Part shown: in pieces, positions 6,399 to 14,053 of the stretch | Layout of the letters: each line of letters begins with the position of its first letter | Numbering within the stretch: the first letter of the stretch is position 1 | DNA from: JAWPMT01 sp965215825 | Lineage (GTDB): Bacteria > Bacteroidota > Bacteroidia > Cytophagales > Cyclobacteriaceae | DNA length: 64,000 bases | Assembly: GCA_965215825.1 (NCBI GenBank) | Contig: CBDCEM010000002.1 | Location: forward strand, 1-64,000 | Reading direction: 5' to 3' | Position numbers and translations under genes: made by a program | The notes under the pieces: model-generated | Seen by the model: only the letters and a program-made list of their open reading frames with translations | The model's database searches: none | What the model was told of the DNA's origin: nothing

Positions 6399-6595
6399 GA
6401 TTGTTAACTATTAAAATGTATCGTGAAAGTTAGCGGAACCGTATCGCAGGACATACAGCCCGATCGTAGGTTTTTCCTAATGACGGTATAAGGTGGTGAT
6501 TTGAGTCGTTTTGTTCAACCTGAATTCCATCAAAAAAAGCTAATTCCTCTCTTAATTCGGAACTCGGGATTTTCGTGATTTAACTTGTACAAAAG

Positions 6596-6649
6596 TGATA
6601 AGAGTACTGATAATAGTAGTGATAATACTACTGATAAGAGTGGTGAAAG
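6596..6649. repeat. 12-bp direct repeats TGATAAnAGTnn
   Basis: TGATAA recurs at 6596, 6608, 6620 and 6632 with exact 12-bp spacing, and a fifth, weaker unit (TGAAAG) begins at 6644. The six bases between are also related (GAGTAC, TAGTAG, TACTAC, GAGTGG). It lies about 200 bp upstream of the minus-strand small lipoprotein. Spacing of just over one helical turn fits an array of binding sites. Confidence 0.65.
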
Positions 6650-6963
6650 AGCATTGCGACCTTCTATAAACAGTATAAACATATTAAACATTTAAAACAA
6701 AAAAAGTTTGGTGAAAAAAACCTGACTTCAACACACAACGCAACTAGGCGAATTTATTGAGGTGAAACCATTATTTAAAAAGAAAACACATTGCGGTATG
6801 TTTCATGAAACATACTAAAGTTGATTGTTTTTGAAGGTTTTGGGCGTCTCCTTTCAGGCCGGGCTATCCGTGCTACATGGTAGCTTACTCCTATCCCTGA
6901 CGCGACGATTTCAGCAGAGGCACCGCACCCTTTTGCTACGCTCCTACGCTCAGGCACACCTCG

Positions 6964-7165
6964 GCCTGCGGTACTGTGGCTCCTCGGCGGCTCACGCTCA
7001 GCAAAAGCGTGCTCTGTACCTGCTCCTTTGATTGTTCAATGCAATTAGGCCAAGCAAGAGATCTGTAGCTGGAAGCCTCTAGAAATTCAATGGAAGGCAC
7101 TCATTTGTTTGATAACTGTAACGTCTTAGCAACTGCTCTTAACAATCCACTCCAGAACACTTGCT
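6964..7165. repeat. diverged direct repeat, copy A
   Basis: Shares with copy B (7243-7449) the blocks CTGCGGTACTGTRGCTCCTC at the start, GCAAGAGATCYGTAGC in the middle and CCACTCC..AACACTTGC at the end, with weaker similarity between. The copies start 279 bp apart. Confidence 0.6.
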
Positions 7166-7242
7166 TTTTGGCCTTCAAGCTTATTCCCTGGTGACTTGCT
7201 CAAGGCCCGCACCCATTCTCTGTGCTTCCAATACCAGCCCCA

Positions 7243-7449
7243 GTCTGCGGTACTGTAGCTCCTCACCGGCCAGCGCACAGCGAATGCGTGCTTGTTCGTC
7301 TTCCTTTCTTTAGTTCCCCATCTCACAGGGTCCGGCAAGAGATCCGTAGCGGAGGGTGTAGCTTTCATTTGATTGAGGCTTGCTGAATGGATATAACCTT
7401 TTGTTGTCTTGATTCTACTTCCCACTTTCTCCACTCCGCAACACTTGCC
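7243..7449. repeat. diverged direct repeat, copy B
   Basis: Second copy of the repeat at 6964-7165, in the same orientation. A 102-codon minus-strand ORF overlaps it, but copy A does not preserve that frame, so I do not call a gene. Confidence 0.6.
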
Positions 7450-8165
7450 TATTGCTACACACCAATGGAGGAACTACAAAAGGCGGGTTTCGCAGGTAAA
7501 GCGGCGTGCCGCTCCGGTTGCCCTGCAGGTATCACGCCAGACTAGCCAGAGCCTATTCCATTAGCGTTTTATTTCAAAGGCATTTCATACACACTGGCTC
7601 TCCGGTCACCACCGGGACCTGGGTCTGTCATTCAGCCTGCTTTGGGCTGTCCTACGCGTCACAGCAGTTACCCTGGCCACTGTAGCCCCTTTCCCTCCAT
7701 ACGCGCAAATCCGTTTCCCAGGCGCTAGTGTCCAGCCACTGCTCTAGTTAATGCGAGCCTGCGGACTCGGGCAGTACCGTATCAGCCCCACATGGCCAAC
7801 GCTTGACCAAAACTGCCACGCACTCCCAGGCGACCTAAATCGGCCTTCTTCTGGTAGGCTGCCCTCATACTCGCTTACGGCTCGCCGCACAGATGTCTGC
7901 AACCCACTCCACTACGTTCCGCTCATTGCAGCCACTTTCCATCCGCACGCTGAAGGCTCTTTTACCTGCACTAAAGATAATGACTAGAGTACCCACCCAA
8001 CCCACCCTTTGGTTAGGTTCATCTGTAGAGTTCATTTTCTTAAGAGTAGTTGAGACTAATTAAAGTTTAGATTGACAGGTTGGAAGTTGTTTTGGTGATA
8101 GGCTTGGAATTCCTTTCAATAAAAAATCTCTAAAAATTAAGGAGGACCTCTTGACTTTACCGCAA

Positions 8166-9035
8166 TTAGAAAAGTAATGAAAAGATTAACCCAATCAGAA
8201 AGATGTAAGTGGAGGATACTACTGCAAGGGATGTGAAAGGTTTCTCCTTAACATCAAATAACCCATATATTTTAGAATTGCCTTTCCGAATTGAGTACTG
8301 AAGTTTGATAAACCCAGCTCCAATGACGTAGATGTAGAGCCACACTGACGTCATGTAGGAGGTGAACAATATAGGCCACATGGTAATGTATCTTTTCTGT
8401 TCTAAAGAGAATAGTGGGAATGAAATCTCTTCAGCCTTTTCTACATCCAATCCTTTATGAAAAGCAACAAATACCAAAAAGCAAACCGTCGAGAAACATA
8501 TCCAAGTAAATAGGGCATCCAATAAAATTAAGATCGGTATATACCAGCTCTTCTTGGCACGTATTATCCGTGATAGTACAAACCGGCTCTCCTCAAGGGA
8601 TAAGTAATCGCCAATTATATTGGTAATAAAAACTGCGATAAAAAAGGCACTAGCCTTCGCAAACTCCTTTATACCTGCATATCGATGAATTAGCTCTCGG
8701 AGTATTGATGTGTTCTCAGGGAGTTTATCCGTTCCTGCATATTCTGAAGTTACAAGGATTTGTAAGCCAAGAAACAAAACTGCCATGCACACTGATATGA
8801 GGGCTGAAACAGAGATTCTGCGTAGACTAAACATCCTCTCTCCAAACAAATCGTCGAAGAACTTGATGAAACTATCAGCCCAAAATCTCACTCCGTCTTC
8901 TTTTGGTAGCTCATTTGAGAGCCATTTCCCTATTTTCTTCTTGATTTCAGGTCTTGCCGCTTGACCAGCGGTAATAAATAATGGAAGAATAAGTCCAGAT
9001 AGTGAAAATACTATTCCAAATAAAGTCCAGTTCAT
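8166..9035 (-). CDS. hypothetical multi-pass membrane protein
   Basis: About 289 residues with an N-terminal membrane helix, a soluble loop rich in charged residues (about 30-70), and four or five further helices (SALISVCMAVLFLGLQILV, FFIAVFITNIIGDYL, IPILILLDALFTWICFSTVC, WPILFTSYMTSVWLYIYVIG, SSTYIFLIGLIFSLLF). I start at ATG 9035 rather than the GTG six bases upstream. No motif suggests a function. It lies on the same strand as the integrase module and may be element cargo. Confidence 0.6.
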   Translation of the reverse strand: MNWTLFGIVFSLSGLILPLFITAGQAARPEIKKKIGKWLSNELPKEDGVRFWADSFIKFFDDLFGERMFSLRRISVSALISVCMAVLFLGLQILVTSEYAGTDKLPENTSILRELIHRYAGIKEFAKASAFFIAVFITNIIGDYLSLEESRFVLSRIIRAKKSWYIPILILLDALFTWICFSTVCFLVFVAFHKGLDVEKAEEISFPLFSLEQKRYITMWPILFTSYMTSVWLYIYVIGAGFIKLQYSIRKGNSKIYGLFDVKEKPFTSLAVVSSTYIFLIGLIFSLLF

Positions 9036-9140
9036 GCTCACGTTTTCAAGATATTGAAAAATTCCGTTTTACACAATATCAAGTTTTCATCACTGCTTTG
9101 TCTATAATGTTATTACCTCTTATTGTTTTGCTTTCTGATT

Positions 9141-9289
9141 GAAAAAAATCCATCAAAGTTAAGGGGGCTCCCGCTTGGCTTTCCCACAATCAAAAAAGCA
9201 AGGCGAAAGCGCAGGTTTTCTATTTCCTTTTTGGCGTGCTTTGTCTTGCTTTTTTCCTCCACCCCCTTTTTTGATGGCTTTCTTTTTTT
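9141..9289. other. large imperfect inverted repeat, about 150 bp
   Basis: Arms pair in three nested blocks: A7/T7 at the outside, CCATCAAA..GGGGG (9150-9167) against CCCCCTTTTTTGATGG (9262-9277), and AAAAAAGCAAG (9192-9202) against CTTGCTTTTTT (9245-9255). The right half is almost pure pyrimidine. It lies between two leftward genes. It could be a terminator, a transfer-origin-like structure or the end of an element. Confidence 0.5.
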
Positions 9290-9311
9290 CTCTTTTTTCT
9301 TTTGGAGTCAA

Positions 9312-9500
9312 TCACTTGAGTCTTGACCTGGCAAAGGCTACAATCCATTTCAAAAACATGGAAACGAAAAAACTGACGGTAGCGCCAATCATGGCCAGGA
9401 CAATTGTTCTACCAACATCATGCAGATGAAGAGAAGGGATAATCGAAAGGACTGTCCCTCCGAATGTCCCCGCCTTTGAACTATACTGATTGAACATCAT
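9312..9500 (-). CDS. small membrane protein coupled to the upstream gene
   Basis: Sixty-two residues with one clear membrane helix (TIVLAMIGATVSFFVSMFLKWIV is the hydrophobic stretch, about residues 32-54) and a basic C terminus. Its ATG overlaps the stop of the upstream gene (TAATG), so the two are probably co-translated. A holin-like or anchor role is possible but unproven. Confidence 0.6.
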   Translation of the reverse strand: MMFNQYSSKAGTFGGTVLSIIPSLHLHDVGRTIVLAMIGATVSFFVSMFLKWIVAFARSRLK

Positions 9501-10285
9501 TATGCATCAGGTGCTGGATCTGCGACTTCTGGCGCTTCATCAATTGCTATGATGGTCAAAGGATTGTAAGACCCACTTTTCAACGGGTACATGATTCCAT
9601 TGACTTCCTGGAGAAAGTCCAGGCCTAAGACCAGGAACATGTCCAGTTCACTCGCTGCAGTAGTCGGAACATTGAAGTCACTGGCCGCTTCAGTCTGAGG
9701 ACCAAGCTCAATCTCAGGACTTGCGACCTGATTGAACAGGAAGCTTTCATTCTCGAAATCAATCTCCGCCGCTGCGACCAGGAACTTGAAGTGAGTTGCC
9801 CCGGAGGGAAACGCCACGGTATTACCTGGAATGAACTCTGGAACCTGAACGCCCATGCTACCAGCCGCCCGATCAACCACCGGATCATATTGGGCATACA
9901 AGGTAGAGCTCAGCTTACCATGGATATTGAAATCAAAGCCATTCAGAATATTAAGATCTCCTGCAGTCACTTGGCGCTCGCCACGAGCATTGGTGACGTC
10001 AGTCTTGATTACCCGAAGGATTTCCCTGGTCAACCTACTGGTCACCTTGGAGTCAGAGGCGTTTTGGATCAGAAGCCTGAAAGCATTTCGAATGATCCGT
10101 CCTGCTTTACCAGCCCGGCCAAACTCAGAGCCGTTTTCACGGGTCCGCTGAAAGGCTGGATCATTCTTGATGCGATCCGCATCAACCCCGCCTTTCTCCC
10201 TGGCTAGATAGCCATCTTTGCTCTTGTAGAAGGACACATCCCCGATGGTTCCCTCTAGTTTAATGATTCCTTTTTGTCGTGCCAT
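9500..10285 (-). CDS. conserved Bacteroidota protein beginning MARQKGI, mobile-element associated
   Basis: I start at ATG 10285, giving 261 residues beginning MARQKGIIKLEGTIGDVSFY; an upstream ATG at 10324 would add 13. The N-terminal third (KSKDGYLAREKGGVDADRI, then a basic RTRENGSEFGRAGKAGR segment) is of a type I have seen in many Flavobacteria and Cytophagia near integrases. The C-terminal part looks beta-rich. No enzyme motif. It is followed by the small membrane gene and lies on the same strand as the recombinase gene. Function unknown. Confidence 0.6.
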   Translation of the reverse strand: MARQKGIIKLEGTIGDVSFYKSKDGYLAREKGGVDADRIKNDPAFQRTRENGSEFGRAGKAGRIIRNAFRLLIQNASDSKVTSRLTREILRVIKTDVTNARGERQVTAGDLNILNGFDFNIHGKLSSTLYAQYDPVVDRAAGSMGVQVPEFIPGNTVAFPSGATHFKFLVAAAEIDFENESFLFNQVASPEIELGPQTEAASDFNVPTTAASELDMFLVLGLDFLQEVNGIMYPLKSGSYNPLTIIAIDEAPEVADPAPDA

Positions 10286-10431
10286 AAAACTTAAAAAATT
10301 TGGTTTACGGCTGAAAAAACGCATATTTAAGCCATAGCAGATACAGTGAGTTTCCGGCTTTGATAGCTATTGGCGCTTATTGCCGAACATGCCACCTATA
10401 TACTGTATGGATAAAGCATGACAACTAAGAA

Positions 10432-10626
10432 ATGAGGTTAAAACGAATCATAATCTATCCCAAGGACATCCAGCGCATTACTGGCAAAAGTGAGCGTTAC
10501 GGGAGGCTTATGCTTCAACGAATCAGAAAGCAACTAAAAAAAGAGGATCACCAGCTGGTGACCCTTCGTGAGTTTTCTGAATTTACCGGGATCGATATGG
10601 AGGAGGTAAGGGAGTTTATTGATTAG
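10432..10626 (+). CDS. small helical DNA-binding-like protein, possible excisionase or regulator
   Basis: Sixty-four basic residues with an HTH-like pattern (YPKDIQRITGKSERYGRLMLQRIRKQL, then TLREFSEFTGIDMEEVREFID). Proteins of this size and pattern often accompany Bacteroidota tyrosine recombinases. It converges with the integrase gene and overlaps its end by 11 bases. The assignment is from size, composition and position. Confidence 0.6.
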   Translation: MRLKRIIIYPKDIQRITGKSERYGRLMLQRIRKQLKKEDHQLVTLREFSEFTGIDMEEVREFID

Positions 10627-11860
10627 TGGCCTTACCAAAACCAGTCCCGCCAAGCTTCTCTTTCAATGCTTTCATGTCCTCGCTGACTTTCTCCTGGACA
10701 ACCTTCGCATAGACCTGGGTAGTCTTCAAATTCTTATGACCTAACATATTTCCGACCGTTTCAATCGCTACACCATTTGAAAGCGTGACTGTCGTTGCGA
10801 AAGTGTGCCTGGCCATATGGAACGTAATGTTCTTGGTGATCCCGCATAGGTTCGCGATCTCCTTCAGATAAGCATTCATTTTCTGGTTTGAGATGACTGG
10901 TAGCAAATGACCAGAGTTTACGGTTTCGGGATGGTCCTGGTATTTCTCCATGAGCTCACTAGCCTGGGGCAACAAAGGCACATTAGAAGAGGATCCCGTT
11001 TTTGTTCTTTCAACAAATATCCAGTACTCACCATCCAAGCCTTTAGAAATATGTTCAGGTGTGAGTTTCTTGACATCCGCATAAGCCAAACCCGTGTAGC
11101 AGCAAAACAGGAAGATATCTCTTACCTGCTCCAATCGCTCTACCTGGAATTCTTTTTGGTACAAGTCCGAAAGCTCCTCTTTGGTAAGGTAGCCTTTCTT
11201 GACTTCCTTCAGTGTCATTTCAAACCTTGCGAATGGATCACGCTCGATCCACTCATTCTTCAATGCCAGGAACACGATCTTCTTGAAATAGCTCAGGTAT
11301 TTCATCGTGGTATTGTGGCCAATGTTCTTCACTGATTTGAGGTAGAACTCAAAGTCTGCTATGAAGGCATACTTTAGTTCTCTCAGCATATAGTCGTCTC
11401 TTTGGTACTGATGCTTAATGAATCGCTCTAAGTGCTTCAGAGTCGTCTCATATCGCTCCAAAGTACCCTGCGAATATTCTTTCCCTAATTGCGCCTTCAT
11501 TTGACTGTTATGATGTCTGAAGAGCTCAAGCAGAGAGTGTTGCTTATTCGTTTTGCCCAGATAGATATTCTTGATGCTCTGAGCAGATATGAATTGGTCT
11601 TCCTCCTGCAGTCGATCATGGATCTTATCCAACTTCACTCGCATCTTGTCCAGGTGCCGATTGATGATCCTGGCTTGTTCGCCTGTACCTCTCACCCTTC
11701 CGGCGCTCACATTCCATTTCTCGGGTATTACCTTTTTACCAGTTGATATTTCCGCTCTCTTGCCATTTACGGTGATTCTGGCCATGATTGGCGCTTCGCC
11801 AGTCTTTTTACTGATGCGGTTACTGAGAAACCAAAAGAGAACGCTGAAAGTGTTGTTCAT
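10616..11860 (-). CDS. tyrosine recombinase / phage-type integrase
   Basis: A 414-residue protein with an Arm-binding N-terminal domain, a SAM-like core-binding domain (about 100-215, LLELFRHHNSQMK to the NEWIERDPF region) and a C-terminal catalytic domain. The HMARHTF box and the LGHKNLKTTQVYAKV box with the nucleophilic tyrosine are intact. In the first box (CYTGLAYADVKKL) alanine stands where most relatives have the first arginine; the same kind of loss is known in the CTnDOT-type integrases of this phylum. A tRNA/tmRNA T-arm fragment follows 48 bases upstream of its start, as expected for an att end. Confidence 0.88.
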   Translation of the reverse strand: MNNTFSVLFWFLSNRISKKTGEAPIMARITVNGKRAEISTGKKVIPEKWNVSAGRVRGTGEQARIINRHLDKMRVKLDKIHDRLQEEDQFISAQSIKNIYLGKTNKQHSLLELFRHHNSQMKAQLGKEYSQGTLERYETTLKHLERFIKHQYQRDDYMLRELKYAFIADFEFYLKSVKNIGHNTTMKYLSYFKKIVFLALKNEWIERDPFARFEMTLKEVKKGYLTKEELSDLYQKEFQVERLEQVRDIFLFCCYTGLAYADVKKLTPEHISKGLDGEYWIFVERTKTGSSSNVPLLPQASELMEKYQDHPETVNSGHLLPVISNQKMNAYLKEIANLCGITKNITFHMARHTFATTVTLSNGVAIETVGNMLGHKNLKTTQVYAKVVQEKVSEDMKALKEKLGGTGFGKATNQ

Positions 11861-11895
11861 AATAATTGTTTTAGAATGTTACTTTTTATAGTCGT

Positions 11896-11930
11896 TTGGC
11901 ATGGATCGAGGGTTCGAATCCCTCCATAAA
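11896..11930 (+). other. T-arm remnant, candidate attachment site
   Basis: GAGGG-TTCGAAT-CCCTC (11908-11924) is a perfect T arm with no tRNA body. The preceding GGATC and following CCA resemble the 3' end of tmRNA more than a tRNA, but no tmRNA lies in the window. It abuts the integrase gene, the usual place of an att site for elements that insert at tRNA or tmRNA 3' ends. Confidence 0.5.
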
Positions 11931-12061
11931 TGTAACCTAAAAACACCAAAAAACCTCATTTAGAGGCAAAAAAGCACATTCGGTTAACAGAATAATTGTT
12001 AACCTGTTTGTAGACCAATTATATGAAAATACCTGGAAGAAATGAGGGTGTTGAGAAACAA

Positions 12062-12094
12062 AAAACCCTTCATACGTGCAGTATGAAGGGTTTT
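12062..12094 (-). terminator. terminator of tRNA-Ser
   Basis: AAAACCCTTCATAC pairs with GTATGAAGGGTTTT around a five-base loop, 24 bases past the 3' end of the tRNA. Confidence 0.85.
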
Positions 12095-12117
12095 GATTGA
12101 TTTTGCTTTCTTAAAAG

Positions 12118-12202
12118 CAGAGGAGGAGGGATTCGAACCCCCGGTACCTCGCGGTACAACGGTTTTCAAGACCGCCGCATTCGACCACTCTGCCACTCCT
12201 CT
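12118..12202 (-). tRNA. tRNA-Ser(TGA), canonical class II
   Basis: Acceptor AGAGGAG/CTCCTCT, discriminator G, anticodon loop CTTGAAA with TGA, a long variable arm (TACCGCGAGGTA) and T arm GGGGG-TTCGAAT-CCCTC... without insert. CCA is not encoded. Followed by a strong terminator. Confidence 0.92.
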
Positions 12203-12253
12203 GTGATCTTTTTGCGTATTTGAGTAACTACTTTACTCTTTATTTTCTTTAAG

Positions 12254-12308
12254 AGGCGGGGCCGCCGCATTCGACGCGTCCGGCCAGGACACTCCGCCAC
12301 ACTTCTGT
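12254..12308 (-). pseudogene. partial tRNA-Ser copy with GC-rich insert in the D loop
   Basis: The 5' half of tRNA-Ser is repeated 50 bases upstream: the blocks matching TCTGTGATCT leader, acceptor, GGAGTG and TCGAATGCGGC are clear. Between GAGTG and TCGAATGC the copy holds about 14 extra bases (+ strand CGCGTCCGGCCAGG) in place of the D-loop GG. The anticodon arm is replaced by a short GGCGG/CCGCC hairpin, and the T half is missing. This resembles the hairpin-invaded tRNAs at the left of the window. Confidence 0.55.
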
Positions 12309-12425
12309 GATCTAAAAATCGGATCGCAAAACTATTGTTTTTACGGTCCAATACAACTTTTTGCAGGGCATTTTTTCATCACTAAACAAGAAAATAATGC
12401 TTCCATCTAATCACGAACTCAAAAA

Positions 12426-12455
12426 AGAAGCCTCTGATCCGTAGAACAGAGGCTC
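12426..12455 (-). terminator. terminator of the SGNH/TonB operon
   Basis: GCCTCTG/CAGAGGC with a ten-base loop, followed on the minus strand by TTCTTTTTT, 25-50 bases after the lipoprotein stop. Confidence 0.8.
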
Positions 12456-12478
12456 ATTATATCGACTATTAGATAATC

Positions 12479-14035
12479 TTATTGGAAGAAAACTCCTCTC
12501 AAGATTAATATCTCTTCGTCAGAAATCGTTGGAACTGAGGCGCTGAATGTATCATTAATGGTTTCTATAAATGCATTCGCAAACAGTGCATATCCTCTTG
12601 GGTTTGGATGGATACCATCCGTAGAGTATATACCATTCGGGCTAAAATCAGGTGCCAAAGTCCGGCCGCCTATTGAAATACCCAAAGTTCCGTCTGCTTC
12701 AGCAATTCCACCTGGAGTGAAAGCCAAGGCTGTAGCTTGTTCGGGCGTCAGACCCGTAACATCCGCAAGCAATGGATAAATATCCACCACACCAATTACC
12801 GTCTCTCCAGCAGCGGCATTTGTCGCATCCGCCACACCCTGAATAATCGCAGAGAATGTAGCAGCGGCTATTACAATTTCGCCTTGCTCTTCAGCAGTCA
12901 AAACCCATCGGTCTGCCGCAGGAGTACTCGTACCCAAACCTCCAGCGAATGCAGCAGCTGCAGGTAATGGGACCAAATCAGTAGCTTCCGTCATTCGATA
13001 GTTCGGAAGACCTAAGGCACCCAGGTTTGTTAGGTTTTCATCTTCCATGACAAAAGCACTACCAGTCGAAGCAGCAAACGTGATCGTTCTGCGATCCGCT
13101 TCTTCCTGAGTAATTGCACCTCCTAAAACCGCCAGACCTAACCCTCCATTGTACGCAGCATAGGCTGCATTTAGCGCATCTGCGCTTGCCTGATCCAAAG
13201 GAATTGGATTCCAGGGTACCGCTCTGAAATACGGAAGGAAAATAACCGGAGCGATGTTCATGATCACTCCTTTCGAGCCCGTTGCTACCATGGTCGAAAC
13301 CAGAGCGGTATACTGCGCCTGAAAATCTGCCGCAGAGGTTATCTGAATACCATCGTTAGCTCCTCCATTCACGGCATAGCCCAGGATATCATTTCCTCCC
13401 AAAGACGAAGTAAAGAATGTTGGTCCTGTTGCAATCGCATCTGTTAAGATAGAAGAACCAGTTACACCATCGGCACTTGGGTTTGTCGCAAAGCGTTGGT
13501 AAAACGAATTAAATGCAGGATTGATCTCTGCATCAGGTCCGCCAGTCGCAGGTGTGAGAGACTGGGCAAGAATGATTCCCCCTACTCCGAAGTTATTCAG
13601 TTGCGACTTATCTCCTGTAAAAGCCGTAGGAAACTCTCCTACTGTCGGCACAGGGCCGGGTATAGAAGTATCCAAAATGAATCTACCATTGATAGAGCCA
13701 TCTTCATTAACTCCTGTTATCCCATTTTCAGAATTGATATCTGGCTGATTGAAAGCTCCGCCTCCAACACCATCAGCCATCAACTTCTGAGCAATTTGAG
13801 CTGGATAGCTATATGCCTGTCCATCGTTGTACAATGCACCGTCCATGACACCCGCAGCAAATGATGCTCCGAATGCAACCATGTGTTCAAAGTTCGCAGT
13901 ACCCGCTGACCCAGTGACCGAAGGTGATACAGGAAGAGGGTTGGCATCCAATTGATCCTGAACCAAATCGTCTTCTGACGTACAGGACGCGATCAGGAAG
14001 GTTGCCGCTAATATGTATATATAATTCTTTTTCAT
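12479..14035 (-). CDS. SGNH/GDSL-type hydrolase lipoprotein
   Basis: 518 residues with a lipoprotein signal (MKKNYIYILAATFLIASC, Cys18). Block I reads VAFGASFAAG with the presumed nucleophile Ser58, where Ala replaces the usual Asp of GDS. Block III is SSLGGNDIL and block V is DGIHPNPRGYALFA near the C terminus, giving the Asp and His of the triad. It is therefore an outer-membrane-attached esterase-like enzyme, acting on lipid or acylated glycan. It follows the TonB receptor gene by 18 bases, so both are one transcript; the receptor may import what this enzyme releases. Substrate cannot be read from sequence. Confidence 0.82.
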   Translation of the reverse strand: MKKNYIYILAATFLIASCTSEDDLVQDQLDANPLPVSPSVTGSAGTANFEHMVAFGASFAAGVMDGALYNDGQAYSYPAQIAQKLMADGVGGGAFNQPDINSENGITGVNEDGSINGRFILDTSIPGPVPTVGEFPTAFTGDKSQLNNFGVGGIILAQSLTPATGGPDAEINPAFNSFYQRFATNPSADGVTGSSILTDAIATGPTFFTSSLGGNDILGYAVNGGANDGIQITSAADFQAQYTALVSTMVATGSKGVIMNIAPVIFLPYFRAVPWNPIPLDQASADALNAAYAAYNGGLGLAVLGGAITQEEADRRTITFAASTGSAFVMEDENLTNLGALGLPNYRMTEATDLVPLPAAAAFAGGLGTSTPAADRWVLTAEEQGEIVIAAATFSAIIQGVADATNAAAGETVIGVVDIYPLLADVTGLTPEQATALAFTPGGIAEADGTLGISIGGRTLAPDFSPNGIYSTDGIHPNPRGYALFANAFIETINDTFSASVPTISDEEILILRGVFFQ

Positions 14036-14053
14036 TTTCTTCAGTGGATTGGA

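Larger units (their letters stand above)
6820..7990. other. GC-rich, hairpin-rich region without credible genes
   Basis: Between about 6820 and 7990 the GC rises to over 60 percent in places (for example 39 of 60 bases at 7501-7560), well above the flanks. Short ORFs are present but have no family resemblance and use unusual residues. Several strong inverted repeats are visible: AGCGGC/GCCGCT at 7500-7513 nested in GCAGG/CCTGC, CCGGT/ACCGG at 7602-7615, and CAGCC/GGCTG near 7633-7650. I cannot name it. Candidates are a large structured RNA, a decayed mobile element or foreign DNA. Confidence 0.5.

Noticed and set aside
6775..7987. Several ORFs of 60-102 codons in the GC-rich region
   Set aside because: No family resemblance, not preserved between the two diverged repeats, and explained by high GC.
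6820..7990. Group II intron or rRNA remnant
   Set aside because: No domain V-like sequence, no GUGYG start and no rRNA signature segments were found.
9123..9429. Two overlapping ORFs of 67 and 84 codons on the plus strand
   Set aside because: They cover the inverted repeat and the antisense of a small membrane gene; low complexity Phe/Ser composition.
11908..12140. T-arm remnant and tRNA-Ser T arm as an att pair
   Set aside because: They are in opposite orientation, and the shared bases are the near-palindromic T arm common to many tRNAs.
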